A stretch of DNA of 64,000 nt from NCBI GenBank assembly GCA_900540865.1, contig UQHH01000003.1:1-64000 (forward strand), in the 5' to 3' direction. The notes under the pieces were generated by a model that worked only from the letters and a program-made list of their open reading frames with translations, did no database searches and was not told where the DNA came from. Positions 24,796 to 33,682 of the stretch are shown here, one piece after another. How positions within the stretch are numbered: position 1 is the first letter of the stretch; the number at the start of each line of letters is the position of its first letter. The DNA comes from an uncultured Oscillospiraceae bacterium. GTDB taxonomy: Bacteria > Bacillota > Clostridia > Oscillospirales > Acutalibacteraceae. A program made the position numbers and the translations under genes.

Positions 24796-25296
24796 TTACA
24801 GCCGTTTGACCGGGAAGAACAAATAGGCCTGCTGCTCCTGCGGGCAGGTATAATCCTGCACCGCGCCCGCAAGTTCAAAGCCATTTTCCTTGAGGTGGGC
24901 AAGCCCGCCGGAAAACGCCTGCCGGTAGTCGGCGCCAACCTTGCAGTAAATATATTCAAACGCCGGAACCGTCCATTTTGTCCAGCCCCGCGGCGCTTGC
25001 GCACTGTCTTCCACCTCGACTCCGGCCAGATAAAAGCCTTTTGTAAAGTTATCCTCCCACGGCTCAAATTCCCGTTTGGGGCCGGTCATCAAGCCCCATA
25101 AACCGGCAAGGCCCTCATCCGTACGTTTTGCAAAAGGCGCAATCTCGTCAAAATGACTGTCCGCGTCCTGCCAAAGCCGCTGGACAACGCCGTCGCCGGC
25201 TTGCGTCGAACCCTCTTTGCCGATAACCGAAAAAGCGTCCATTGTACATTTAAAAAATTCCATGACAGCCTCCAAAGCAATTTCTGGTTTTATCAA
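24796..25296 (-). CDS. GyrI/AraC effector-binding-like protein
   Basis: A 166-residue protein that resembles the GyrI-like small-molecule binding fold (SRPBCC/SOUL-type, also found behind AraC domains): WTKWTVPAFEYIYCKV in the middle and a C-terminal EQQAYLFFPVKR strand pair. No DNA-binding domain is attached, so it is a free-standing binding domain. Its start overlaps the rpiB stop by four bases, placing it at the end of the tsaE-tsaB-rpiB run. The ligand is unknown. Confidence 0.7.
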   Translation of the reverse strand: MIKPEIALEAVMEFFKCTMDAFSVIGKEGSTQAGDGVVQRLWQDADSHFDEIAPFAKRTDEGLAGLWGLMTGPKREFEPWEDNFTKGFYLAGVEVEDSAQAPRGWTKWTVPAFEYIYCKVGADYRQAFSGGLAHLKENGFELAGAVQDYTCPQEQQAYLFFPVKRL

Positions 25297-25736
25297 TCGT
25301 CTTCCTGCTCAATTTTCGTTATCATGCAAACTCTTCGTTCATGGCGGCCCCCATCAAACGGTGTGTTCAGGAAGATACCGGTGAGCTTCACGGCCTGTTC
25401 CCCGTTTATAATCCTGCCGCCCATACAGAGGATATTCGCATCGTTATGGCGGCGGGCCATTTCAGCGCTGAATTCGTCTGAAACGACAGCCGCGCGCACG
25501 CCCTTGATTTTATTTGCAGCTATCGAAATGCCGATGCCTGTTCCACAGCACAGGATGCCCTTTTCCGCCGCGCCGCTTGTCACCGCGCGCGAAACCGCAA
25601 CGGCGATTTCAGGATAATCGACAGCCTGTCCGTCATATGAACCGAAGTCCTGATAAGGTATGCTATTTTCATCCAAATACTTCTTTACGGCTTCCTTGAT
25701 TTGAAAGCCGCCGTGGTCCGCTCCGATTGCTATCAT
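25293..25736 (-). CDS. rpiB: Ribose-5-phosphate isomerase B
   Basis: Interconverts ribose 5-phosphate and ribulose 5-phosphate. The 147-residue protein has IGADHGG at the N-terminus, the active-site Cys in CCGTGIGISI, and RRHNDANILCMGGR with the phosphate-binding residues, all diagnostic of the RpiB/LacAB family. It overlaps tsaB and the next gene by four bases each. It would process ribose phosphate produced by the nucleoside operon at 9-18 kb. The family also contains allose and galactose-6-phosphate isomerases; the single gene and motif favour RpiB. Confidence 0.95.
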   Translation of the reverse strand: MIAIGADHGGFQIKEAVKKYLDENSIPYQDFGSYDGQAVDYPEIAVAVSRAVTSGAAEKGILCCGTGIGISIAANKIKGVRAAVVSDEFSAEMARRHNDANILCMGGRIINGEQAVKLTGIFLNTPFDGGRHERRVCMITKIEQEDD

Positions 25737-26449
25737 TTCCCTGAACCCTCCATTTTTTGTTTCTTTAACAGCTCCCGCTGGGCCTGCGGCAAGCGCAGAT
25801 AGACCGGCTGAAGCTCCGCCGCAGTAAGCGTCTGCCCCTGCTCATATTTATGCGCGGCCACAAAGCAAACGCCGGACGCACGCTGGTATTTCAGCTGCTC
25901 CTGCGCCGCCTCCAGCCGCGTCAGCCGGTCTGACATCAGGCTGAAAGCAACGTCGCTTCCGTCCCCCGTGAGGATAACGCGCCCTGAAAATTGTTCAAGC
26001 TCCTGCGCGAGTTCCTCTGAGGAAAGCGCCCTGTCTGCCGTCAGGCGAGTGATTTGCCCGTTCTTGCTTTCAAACAGCGCGTTATAAAACTGTCTGCACC
26101 GCGCGTCCATGACGGCGCATATGACGCAGTCGGTTCCTATGAGGTTCTGCGCCATTGCCTCCAATGCGGAAACGGAGACGCACGGTTTATTAAGCGCCTG
26201 CGCCATCCCCTTGATTGCCGCAACGCCGATACGCACGCCCGTAAACGAGCCGGGACCTGCGGAAACGGCGAACGCGTCGATTTCTTTCATTTCGGTCATC
26301 GTGTTTTTTAGCAGCGCTTCGCACATCGTCATGAGCGTGACGCTGTGTGTCAGCTTCGTGTTGATAAAAAACTCACCGAGGATTTTGCCGTCCTCATATA
26401 TTGCGGCGGACGCGGGGCCCGCCGTGGAATCGATTGCTAAAAGCTTCAT
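25733..26449 (-). CDS. tsaB: tRNA threonylcarbamoyladenosine protein TsaB
   Basis: Non-catalytic partner of TsaD in making t6A at position 37 of ANN-decoding tRNAs. The 238-residue protein has the ASKHA N-terminal LLAIDSTAGPASAAIYEDG and the family motif SAGPGSFTGVRIGVAAIKGMA. It overlaps tsaE by four bases. In many Firmicutes rimI and tsaD follow; here rpiB follows instead and tsaD is not in the window. Confidence 0.95.
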   Translation of the reverse strand: MKLLAIDSTAGPASAAIYEDGKILGEFFINTKLTHSVTLMTMCEALLKNTMTEMKEIDAFAVSAGPGSFTGVRIGVAAIKGMAQALNKPCVSVSALEAMAQNLIGTDCVICAVMDARCRQFYNALFESKNGQITRLTADRALSSEELAQELEQFSGRVILTGDGSDVAFSLMSDRLTRLEAAQEQLKYQRASGVCFVAAHKYEQGQTLTAAELQPVYLRLPQAQRELLKKQKMEGSGK

Positions 26450-26874
26450 AGGCGTATGTCCCCCTCAATCCGGAATATGCGGCTGTTCTCATCCGGGCCT
26501 TTTTCAATATAGATGCGCACAGCATCCTCTGGCAGCGCGTTTTCTATGTTCTCGCTCCACTCGATGACGAGCACGCCGTTGCCGAGATAATCAAAAAAGC
26601 CTGTGGAATACAAATCGTCCCAGCCGGTAATCCGGTACATATCGAAATGATAAACGGGGAATTTGCCGTTATATTCGTTTACAATCGCAAAGGTCGGGCT
26701 GGAAACGCCGTCCCCTATGCCCAGTCCCTTTGCAAGCCCTCTCGTAAAGGCTGTCTTTCCCATCCCGAGGCCGCCGAACAGGGCAAAGACCTCTGTGCCC
26801 GTAAGCAACCCGGCAAGCTTTTCACCGAGCGCCTCTGTTTCGCGCTCACTTGCGCTATTTATTGTTATCATCAA
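26446..26874 (-). CDS. tsaE: tRNA threonylcarbamoyladenosine ATPase TsaE
   Basis: Small P-loop ATPase that drives turnover of the TsaB-TsaD complex in t6A synthesis. The 142-residue protein has Walker A in GGLGMGKTAFTRGLAKG, the conserved SPTFAIVNEY with the family's Thr, and the downstream HFDMYR and VIEWSEN segments. It follows fhs by 34 bases and overlaps tsaB, so the two t6A genes are translationally coupled. Confidence 0.96.
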   Translation of the reverse strand: MMITINSASERETEALGEKLAGLLTGTEVFALFGGLGMGKTAFTRGLAKGLGIGDGVSSPTFAIVNEYNGKFPVYHFDMYRITGWDDLYSTGFFDYLGNGVLVIEWSENIENALPEDAVRIYIEKGPDENSRIFRIEGDIRL

Positions 26875-26908
26875 GACTTCAATCCCTGAACCTTAAAATT
26901 TATGCCAA

Positions 26909-28576
26909 TCAAAACAGGCCGGAAATTACGCCGTTTTCATTTACGTCGATTTTCTGCGCGGCGGGCGCTTTCGGAAGGCCGGGCATCGTCATAATGTCGC
27001 CCGTAAAGACGACGGCAAAGCCCGCGCCGTTTGAAAGGCGCACATCTCTGACCGTAATATCAAAATCCTCCGGCCTGCCGAGCCGCGACGGGTCGTCGGA
27101 CAAGGAATACTGTGTTTTCGCTATGCAGACGGGCAGCTTATCCGCGCCGAGCGCTTGTGCCTCTTTGATTGCCTTTTCCGCCTGCGCCGTATAGGTAACG
27201 CCGCGCGCCCCATAAATCTTTGTGGCGACCGCGTTTATTTTCTCTTTTAACGGAATATCGAGCGGATAGCAGGGCTTGAAGGCAGAGGGCTTCTCAGCCG
27301 CCTCACATACCTTTTGCGCAAGCTCCATGCCGCCCTCTCCGCCTTTTGCAAACACCTCTGATAAGGCAAAATCCGCGCCCTTTTCCTTACAATACCGCTC
27401 AATTAAGGAAAGCTCCGCGTCTGTGTCCGTATCGAACCGGTTGATTGCGACGACGACCGGCACGCCGTAGGAGCGCATATTATCAATATGAACGCCAAGG
27501 TTTACAATCCCTTTTTCCAGCGCCTCGATATTTTCATTTTTAAGCTCCGTCTTTGGCACGCCGCCGTTATATTTGAGCGCGCGGCAGGTAGCGACCACGA
27601 CGATGGCGCTCGGTTTAAGCCCCGCATACCGGCATTTGATGTCGAGAAATTTTTCCGCGCCGAGGTCAGAGCCGAAGCCCGCCTCTGTAATACAGTAATC
27701 GGCAAGCTTGAGCGCAAGCCTGGTTGCACGCACAGAGTTGCAGCCGTGCGCGATATTCGCAAACGGGCCGCCGTGCATGATGGCGGGCGTCCCTTCCAGC
27801 GTCTGAACGAGGTTAGGCATAACCGCGTCCTTTAAAAGCGCAGCCATCGCGCCCTGCGCGTTCAAATCGCGCGCAAAAACCGGGTTTCCTTCTACCGTGT
27901 AGGCGACCAGAATATCGCCGAGCCTCTTTTTTAAGTCTTCTATATCGTTCGCAAGGCACAGGATTGCCATAACCTCGCTTGCTACCGTGATAATAAAGCC
28001 ATCCTCACGCGGGACGCCGTTTATCTTCCCGCCAAGGCCAACGATAATATTACGCAGCGCCCGGTCGTTCATATCGAGGCAGCGCTTGATTAAAATCCTG
28101 CGCTGGTCTATTTTTAAACTGTTCCCCTGCTGCAGGTGGTTATCGAGCATGGCGCACAGGAGGTTGTTCGCGCTGGTGATAGCATGCATGTCGCCCGTAA
28201 AGTGGAGGTTAATGTCCTCCATCGGGAGCACCTGCGCATAGCCGCCGCCCGCGGCGCCGCCCTTTACGCCGAATACCGGCCCTAAAGAAGGCTCGCGCAG
28301 CGCGATAATCGCGTTCTTGCCGATTTTCGCCATCGCCTGCCCCAGCCCCGCTGTCGTAGTCGTCTTGCCCTCGCCCGCCGGCGTGGGGTTGATTGCCGTG
28401 ACCAATATGAGCTTGCCGTCCTCTTTGTCCTTCAGCCGCTCAAACAAACGGTCGTTGAGCTTTGCCTTATACCTGCCGTACGGCTCGGTTTCTTCCTCAA
28501 GAATGCCAAGCTGGCGCGCTATCTGCGCGATGGGCTGAAGTTTACACTGCTGGGCAATTTCAATATCTGTAAGCAT
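26909..28576 (-). CDS. fhs: Formate-tetrahydrofolate ligase
   Basis: ATP-dependent formation of 10-formyl-THF from formate, feeding purine synthesis and one-carbon metabolism. About 555 residues, the usual size. The P-loop TPAGEGKTTTTAGLGQ, the conserved GGGYAQVLPMEDINLHFTGD and FGSDLGAEKF are present. I use ATG 28576, nine bases after GGAGGG. The pur genes at the left edge would use its product. In acetogens it belongs to the Wood-Ljungdahl pathway, but no other such gene is near. Confidence 0.97.
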   Translation of the reverse strand: MLTDIEIAQQCKLQPIAQIARQLGILEEETEPYGRYKAKLNDRLFERLKDKEDGKLILVTAINPTPAGEGKTTTTAGLGQAMAKIGKNAIIALREPSLGPVFGVKGGAAGGGYAQVLPMEDINLHFTGDMHAITSANNLLCAMLDNHLQQGNSLKIDQRRILIKRCLDMNDRALRNIIVGLGGKINGVPREDGFIITVASEVMAILCLANDIEDLKKRLGDILVAYTVEGNPVFARDLNAQGAMAALLKDAVMPNLVQTLEGTPAIMHGGPFANIAHGCNSVRATRLALKLADYCITEAGFGSDLGAEKFLDIKCRYAGLKPSAIVVVATCRALKYNGGVPKTELKNENIEALEKGIVNLGVHIDNMRSYGVPVVVAINRFDTDTDAELSLIERYCKEKGADFALSEVFAKGGEGGMELAQKVCEAAEKPSAFKPCYPLDIPLKEKINAVATKIYGARGVTYTAQAEKAIKEAQALGADKLPVCIAKTQYSLSDDPSRLGRPEDFDITVRDVRLSNGAGFAVVFTGDIMTMPGLPKAPAAQKIDVNENGVISGLF

Positions 28577-28613
28577 TGGGGCCATCCCTCCAAAATTCAG
28601 ATTTACTGCGTAA

Positions 28614-28642
28614 ATTATATCACATAAGATATAGTCAAACAA
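28614..28642 (-). promoter_or_regulatory. Promoter of fhs
   Basis: TTGTTT and TATAAT on the minus strand with a 17-base spacer and an extended -10 (TGATATAAT). Confidence 0.75.
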
Positions 28643-28705
28643 GTGTGAAACGGGGCAAATTTACAGCGGCCCGTCCCTCTCTTGGGAAAAGCCGCATATC
28701 CGCGC

Positions 28706-28737
28706 AAAAAGCCCCGCGCAAAGCTTGCGTGGGGCTT
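28706..28737 (-). terminator. Terminator of cdaA-ybbR
   Basis: AAGCCCCACGCAA pairs with TTGCGCGGGGCTT (one mismatch) and ends in a T-run on the minus strand. Confidence 0.9.
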
Positions 28738-28744
28738 AATAAAT

Positions 28745-30070
28745 TTATTCGTTCTTGCTGACAGTAATATTTGCGGTATACCTTACCCGGCTGTACGCCC
28801 AGCAATTTTTTGCGCCTGTTACCTCTATGGTGACTGGCACCTCGGTAGAACCGACAAAATCCTGCCCCAAGCTTTTCAGGTCGATTACAGCAGACAGGTC
28901 GGAAGAGGCAAGGTCCTCAATTGCATTATCAGGGCCAACGATTGTTACGTCGATTGCTGAGGTGGTAGGCGTAGCCGTATAGCCGCCCGGCAGGTTTTTA
29001 AAACTGAATTTGTTTACCGTTTGCCTCGTTGTAGAATAGCCCGATAAATCGAGCGTCACGACTACCTGCGTAATATTGCTGATGTTTTTACAGCCGTTCG
29101 GCAGGGCTACCTCTCGCGTAAATGTGGTATTCGCGGGCGAAATCTCGGTAAAATCGATTGGCTCCAGCTCAACCGACCCCAGCTTGGCAATGGTATCCTC
29201 AGGCCCGGCAATCTCAATTTCTTCCGGAACCATTTTCGCAAAATTATCCGTATTGAAGCCGGCAGGCACATTTGTAAACGTCGCCTCCAGCGGCAGCCTG
29301 CTCATCGACAGGACAGAAATTGTGACCGTCACGGAATCCGCGCTGGTCGTAATCAGCTCGTTTTTAATTTCACCGCCGGCCGCGTCGTACAGTATAACCT
29401 TATAATCGTTTTTATAGGTGGAGGTCAGAACGCCGTCGACCGTACCGACAACCTCTGCGGAAGCGACCTTCAGCACCTCTGACTGCGGCCCGGAAACCGT
29501 AATTTTATCCGCGGAAAGAATGGGAGAAGCGGCATAATAGGTCGGGTCTACCTTATATTCGATTTTATCCTGTATGTCGAGCGTCTTCTGGCTGTACCGG
29601 TCGACGTAAACGCTTGCAAACTGCGGGGAAACCGATTCAATTTTAAAGGTTTTTACGCTGTTGTTCTTCGCCGTCAGCTCCAGGCTGTAGGTGTTCGGCG
29701 TCAAAATCGTACCGGCGGCCTGCTCCGCCACGACCTGGATGTCCTCCTTCGTCACGGTGCCGAGCGTCAGCCTGTTGCCGGAAATCTGGACGGTAGCCTT
29801 TGTATCGGCTCCTGTAAAGATGACAAGCCCGTCTTCCTTGGCCTGGTCGCTCAGCTGGATGGAAATTGGAATATCAGAAATCGAAGCTGTCGTGTCCACG
29901 CCGGAATTCTGCGAGAAAAAGAGCCACAGGATACATGCCATCAAAAAGGAGAAGGCCAGAAGAAATTTATTGTTCTTAAAGAGCTTATCGAGCGTAATTT
30001 TTGGTTTACCTGTTTTTTTCTTCTTATCGGCCGCGCTTCTTGCGTTGTTCGTCTTTTTATTTTTGCTCAT
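28745..30070 (-). CDS. cdaR: YbbR-domain protein, regulator of diadenylate cyclase
   Basis: Membrane-anchored extracytoplasmic protein of 441 residues. One transmembrane helix follows the basic N-terminus (FLLAFSFLMACILWLFF), then a run of beta-rich YbbR repeats; repeated phrases such as VTVSGPQSEV, IEIAGPEDTI and VTIVGPDNAI mark at least three or four copies. It overlaps cdaA by 14 bases, as in most Firmicutes, where CdaR binds CdaA and tunes c-di-AMP production. glmM, the usual third gene, is absent here. Confidence 0.93.
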   Translation of the reverse strand: MSKNKKTNNARSAADKKKKTGKPKITLDKLFKNNKFLLAFSFLMACILWLFFSQNSGVDTTASISDIPISIQLSDQAKEDGLVIFTGADTKATVQISGNRLTLGTVTKEDIQVVAEQAAGTILTPNTYSLELTAKNNSVKTFKIESVSPQFASVYVDRYSQKTLDIQDKIEYKVDPTYYAASPILSADKITVSGPQSEVLKVASAEVVGTVDGVLTSTYKNDYKVILYDAAGGEIKNELITTSADSVTVTISVLSMSRLPLEATFTNVPAGFNTDNFAKMVPEEIEIAGPEDTIAKLGSVELEPIDFTEISPANTTFTREVALPNGCKNISNITQVVVTLDLSGYSTTRQTVNKFSFKNLPGGYTATPTTSAIDVTIVGPDNAIEDLASSDLSAVIDLKSLGQDFVGSTEVPVTIEVTGAKNCWAYSRVRYTANITVSKNE

Positions 30071-30950
30071 GCTTCTTCTCCTTTCTCTTGGACGAGAAAA
30101 TGGGAATCAGCTCCACAATGTCCGTTTTGTCTGCCGGAAGAATAAGCTCCTCCAGGCGTTCCATGAGCGCCTCACGGGTATAGTCCCTCGTAAGCCTGCC
30201 GCGGTAGGCGATTGAGATGTTTCCGGTTTCCTCCGAAACGACGACGACGACGGCGTCTGATACCTCGCTGATGCCGAGCGCCGCGCGGTGGCGTGTGCCG
30301 AGGTTTATATCGACTTCCTCATTCTTGGTAAGCGGCAAAATACAGCCCGCCGCATATACTCTGCCGTCGCGGATGACGACGGCGCCGTCATGCAGCGGCG
30401 CTTTATTGAAAAACAGGTTGCCAAAGACAGAAACCGAGGGCGAAGCATCAACAATAGTGCCGGTATCGATAATATCGCCGAGCTTTGTCGAGCGTTCAAA
30501 GACAATCAACGCGCCCGTTTTACTGCGCTGGAACAAAATCGCGGCGTCGCAGACGTCGCTGATGACTTTCCGCTGCAGTGCAATCAGCTCATCGTCCTGC
30601 TTGGACTGCAGGCCGAATTTTTTGAAATTTTTAGAGAATTTACTTCGCCCGATTTGTTCGAGCGCCTTTCTGATTTCCGGCTGGAACACGATAAATAAAA
30701 TGAGAACGCCGAACTCGAAGAAATTTTTAAGCAGCGCGGTAAACATCGTCAGCTGGAATACAAACGCCGCAAAATAAACAACGAGCAGAATTACAACGCC
30801 CTTCAGGAGCTGCTCCGCCCTCGTTTCCTTTACCAATTTAAATATACCGTATATTACAAAAGTAATGCAGAGAATATCCACAAAATCTTTGAATTGAAAG
30901 GTCTTGATAATGGAAAGAAAAGAGCTGAAAAACGAGATAATATAATCCAT
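30057..30950 (-). CDS. cdaA: Diadenylate cyclase CdaA
   Basis: Makes c-di-AMP from two ATP at the membrane. Three N-terminal hydrophobic segments (for example LLKGVVILLVVYFAAFVF) are followed by a DAC domain with the catalytic DGAVVI and the RHRAALG motif. I take ATG 30950 (MDYIISFF), behind GGAAGGAAG; an earlier in-frame start at 30983 is less likely. c-di-AMP controls potassium and osmolyte balance and is essential in most Firmicutes. It is transcribed with ybbR from the promoter at 31001-31028. Confidence 0.96.
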   Translation of the reverse strand: MDYIISFFSSFLSIIKTFQFKDFVDILCITFVIYGIFKLVKETRAEQLLKGVVILLVVYFAAFVFQLTMFTALLKNFFEFGVLILFIVFQPEIRKALEQIGRSKFSKNFKKFGLQSKQDDELIALQRKVISDVCDAAILFQRSKTGALIVFERSTKLGDIIDTGTIVDASPSVSVFGNLFFNKAPLHDGAVVIRDGRVYAAGCILPLTKNEEVDINLGTRHRAALGISEVSDAVVVVVSEETGNISIAYRGRLTRDYTREALMERLEELILPADKTDIVELIPIFSSKRKEKKHEQK

Positions 30951-31000
30951 GATTTTCTTCCTTCCGTTTACTTTAGAACCCACTGCCTGTTCATTTTATT

Positions 31001-31028
31001 ATTTTATCACAAAACAATCCTGTTGCAA
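31001..31028 (-). promoter_or_regulatory. Promoter of cdaA-ybbR
   Basis: TTGCAA and TAAAAT on the minus strand with a 16-base spacer. Confidence 0.6.
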
Positions 31029-31039
31029 ACACTTTTTTG

Positions 31040-32191
31040 TCAGATACCGCTTTTTCTCATGTGTGCTACGCCAAAGGCCAGCCGGTCGATTTGCGCCGCG
31101 TTTGTAAAGTAAGAAGGGCTTACCCTTACCGCGCCCGTTTCGAGCGTGTCCATTGCGGTGTGTGCCGAAGGCGCGCAGTGCAGCCCCGCACGCAGGGCAA
31201 TGTCGTAATTGCGGTTGAGAAAATCGGCCACTGTCTCGCTGTCGTAGCCCTTTACGTTAAAGGAAAGCACAGGGGAAAAGTAATCCAGGCTCGGCTTTTC
31301 CGTATAGAGGAGGACGCCGGGCGTATTACTGAATCTATCGTATAAACGCCGCACAAGCTCCATCTCGTGCCGGGCGATATTTTCCAGCTTTACGTTTGTC
31401 ACAAAAGAAATACCCGCCTTCAGCCCGGCAATGCCGGGAAGGTTCGGGGTACCGCTTTCAAATTTGTCCGGCATCTCAGACGGCTGCTCAAATGAAATCG
31501 AGCTGCTGCCTGTTCCGCCTTCTGTGAGGGTGGAAAGCCTTTCCGCGCAGGCTGTTATTAGAATTCCCGTCCCCATGGGGCCATATAGCCCCTTATGGCC
31601 CGCCATACAGAGGTAATCGATATACATATCCTGTACGTTGAGCGGTAAGGTTCCGGCGGTCTGCGCCGCGTCTACCATAAACTGAATGCCGTACTCGTGG
31701 CACAGCGCGCCGATGCGCCCAATCGGCAGGCGCACACCCCAAACATTCGAGGCATGCGTGCATACGACGAGCTTCGTATCCTTGCCGATAGCGTTGCGGA
31801 AGGAATCGACCGTTTTGTCGTTGTCGCAGGGAAAAACCTTAGCCTGTGAGAAGGTTACTCCCTGTTTTTCAAGCTCGTGGAGCGGGCGCATGACGGAGTT
31901 GTGCTCCATGTCGCTTACAACGACGTGGTCGCCGCTTTTCAGCAGACCTTTGAACACGATATTGAGCGAATGGGTGCAATTGAGCGTAAACACCACATGC
32001 TCCTCTTTTTGCGCGTGAAAAAGCGCGGCGGCCTTTACCCTGCAATCATAAATTTCTTTGGAAGCTCTCATCGATTGTTTGTGGCCGCTGCGCCCGGGAT
32101 TTGCGCCATATACTCTTAATGCCTCGTCCACCGCCCTAGAAACCTGCGGCGGCTTCGGGAAGGTGGTGGCGGCGTTATCCAGATAAATCAC
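31040..32191 (-). CDS. Cysteine desulfurase family protein
   Basis: PLP-dependent class V aminotransferase-fold enzyme, 383 residues. YLDNAATTFPKP opens the protein; the PLP lysine is in MAGHKGLYGP; the persulfide-forming Cys is in RAGLHCAPSAH. It belongs to the branch of short cysteine desulfurases that accompany DUF3343 proteins, not to IscS or the SufS operon type. It overlaps the DUF3343 gene by four bases. It should release sulfur (or selenium) from cysteine for a carrier; the final acceptor is unknown. Confidence 0.93.
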   Translation of the reverse strand: MIYLDNAATTFPKPPQVSRAVDEALRVYGANPGRSGHKQSMRASKEIYDCRVKAAALFHAQKEEHVVFTLNCTHSLNIVFKGLLKSGDHVVVSDMEHNSVMRPLHELEKQGVTFSQAKVFPCDNDKTVDSFRNAIGKDTKLVVCTHASNVWGVRLPIGRIGALCHEYGIQFMVDAAQTAGTLPLNVQDMYIDYLCMAGHKGLYGPMGTGILITACAERLSTLTEGGTGSSSISFEQPSEMPDKFESGTPNLPGIAGLKAGISFVTNVKLENIARHEMELVRRLYDRFSNTPGVLLYTEKPSLDYFSPVLSFNVKGYDSETVADFLNRNYDIALRAGLHCAPSAHTAMDTLETGAVRVSPSYFTNAAQIDRLAFGVAHMRKSGI

Positions 32192-32418
32192 GGCATGGCC
32201 TCCCTGTCCGTACGGCCGAGGACCATAATACCGTTGTCCTTCAAAATCTGTTCCGCCTCGTCTGTTTTATGCGGCACATAAAGGCTGTAGCCGCAGCTGT
32301 ATTCCCCGCTGCGTTTCGGGGTACGTTCTATATCGGCAGAAATCCCCTCATTTAAAAGGATTGCCCTGCCTTTCATTGCATATGTGATGGAAGTCAGCAT
32401 AATTAACTGCTTGCCCAC
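32188..32418 (-). CDS. DUF3343 putative sulfur/selenium carrier
   Basis: About 76 residues. The DUF3343 pattern is visible: a hydrophobic strand, the helix ITYAMKGRAILL, the hydrophobic/Pro pair IERTPKR and a single Cys in the phrase YSCGYSLYVP followed by a short C-terminal domain. I use GTG 32418, which has GAGGTG six bases upstream; an in-frame start at 32427 lies inside that site. It is translationally coupled to the cysteine desulfurase, so the Cys probably accepts persulfide. Families of this kind are described as Se/S carriers, but the target is not established. Confidence 0.85.
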   Translation of the reverse strand: MGKQLIMLTSITYAMKGRAILLNEGISADIERTPKRSGEYSCGYSLYVPHKTDEAEQILKDNGIMVLGRTDREAMP

Positions 32419-32531
32419 ATATATCACCTCGTTTTCTTTTTACTACCATGATATGCAGATACGAGATGTTATGTGTACAGGCTTGCGCACGCCTGATTTT
32501 GTTGAAAAACAGGCGTTTTCTAAATTATTTA

Positions 32532-33017
32532 TTAAAACCTTCCGTCGTAGCCGTCGCCGAAATTGTCGTCTCCGGTGCTGTCGGGCGTTTCGCCGTCCTC
32601 GTGGCCGAAGCCGTCGTTTATGATTTCTCCCCTGCGCATGCGAAGGCGCAGCTTTTCCTCCTCTACAAGATAGGAAAGATTGTCCTTGAACTGCTGGGAG
32701 TTGCGGATATTTTTTACAACAAGCGTCGGCTGGAACTTGTCCTGCGCCTCTACCGTGACTGTACCAAGGCCGAACAGCTTTTGTAAGAGGGTACGCGAAA
32801 GGGTCATATCGAGCACGCGGTATAGGAGGATTTCATCCTCGCGGCTCGTAAAGAAGCCGGAATTAATCAAAATCTTCCGGTTGGTAAGCGTGTACTTCGT
32901 AAAGGTAAACGGCAGCCCGAAGAGAAGCCAGCGCTTTCTTTCCTGCTGAACCACCTCCACATCGACCGGCTTATTCATAGCGCCCACATTCGGGGCGTTC
33001 GACGCATATTCTTCCAT
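32532..33017 (-). CDS. PH-domain (bPH2/YdbS-like) protein
   Basis: A 161-residue protein. The centre has a bacterial PH-like strand order: FTKYTLTNRKILINSGFF, then DEILLYRVLDMTLSRTLLQKLFG and VTVEAQD, followed by a conserved IRNSQQFKDNL helix. No membrane helix is seen, unlike YdbS. The tail is rich in Asp and Gly (GDDNFGDGYDGRF) and probably disordered. AAAGGGGA precedes the ATG. It is alone between short gaps; a hairpin at about 32487-32517 lies downstream, but without a T-run on its strand. Function unknown. Confidence 0.75.
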   Translation of the reverse strand: MEEYASNAPNVGAMNKPVDVEVVQQERKRWLLFGLPFTFTKYTLTNRKILINSGFFTSREDEILLYRVLDMTLSRTLLQKLFGLGTVTVEAQDKFQPTLVVKNIRNSQQFKDNLSYLVEEEKLRLRMRRGEIINDGFGHEDGETPDSTGDDNFGDGYDGRF

Positions 33018-33074
33018 TTGAAATTCCCCTTTCTCGTTTCAGTGGTTTTATTTCTGCCCGGCGGCATATGCCGC

Positions 33075-33626
33075 TTATTTACGGCTTTTTTGAACGCTTT
33101 GATTCATTATTTCATACGCGGCGCATATGTCTTTTTCATAATCCAACTTGATTTCCACAAAAGGAACGCCTAAGCCTTCGCAGCTTTTCTTGAGCCTGCC
33201 GTTTGCCGTAAGGATGGCTTGCTTATCAATATCAGCCGGGAAAAGCCGATTTTCTATTATGTTTTCATACGCGATAATTTTATCAAAGCACCTGTGTATA
33301 TAGTCCTGTGAAAAAATAAGATAGATACAGGCAATCTCCTTACAAAGCAGTTTTTTTACCTCTTCCGGCGGAAGATAGCAGCCCTCAAGGATAATGTCCT
33401 GCTTGTTTTCAAGGCAGGTATCTATGATTCCCCTGACAACGCCCCATAGCTTTTCTGTAATTGCTTCGTTGCTGCCGCCGGCTGTAAACCCACAGTCTTT
33501 ATAACCGCGTATAAGCCCCATTTTAATATGGTCGAGGCTGGTATACGGAAAATGGTATTGCTCCAGCAGCTTCTGCGCCAACAGCGTTTTGCCCGTGTGG
33601 GTTTCTCCCCCGATTAAAATAACCAA
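33075..33626 (-). CDS. P-loop kinase-like protein
   Basis: A 183-residue P-loop NTPase with Walker A GGETHTGKTLLA at the N-terminus and DIILEGCYLPPEEV in the position of Walker B and the lid of nucleoside/polyol kinases. It resembles AAA_33/2-phosphoglycerate kinase-like and zeta-toxin-like proteins, but no substrate can be named and no antitoxin gene is adjacent. It starts with TTG at 33626 behind TAGGAG. The gene is more AT-rich than its neighbours, so recent transfer is possible. Confidence 0.7.
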   Translation of the reverse strand: MVILIGGETHTGKTLLAQKLLEQYHFPYTSLDHIKMGLIRGYKDCGFTAGGSNEAITEKLWGVVRGIIDTCLENKQDIILEGCYLPPEEVKKLLCKEIACIYLIFSQDYIHRCFDKIIAYENIIENRLFPADIDKQAILTANGRLKKSCEGLGVPFVEIKLDYEKDICAAYEIMNQSVQKSRK

Positions 33627-33682
33627 AGCTTTACTCCTATAATATCTGCCAAAAACGTATGCGCGTGCGCATCGCCCGGTAC

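Noticed and set aside
33075..33626. Zeta-toxin/antitoxin system
   Set aside because: P-loop protein resembles the zeta fold only loosely and no small antitoxin gene is adjacent.
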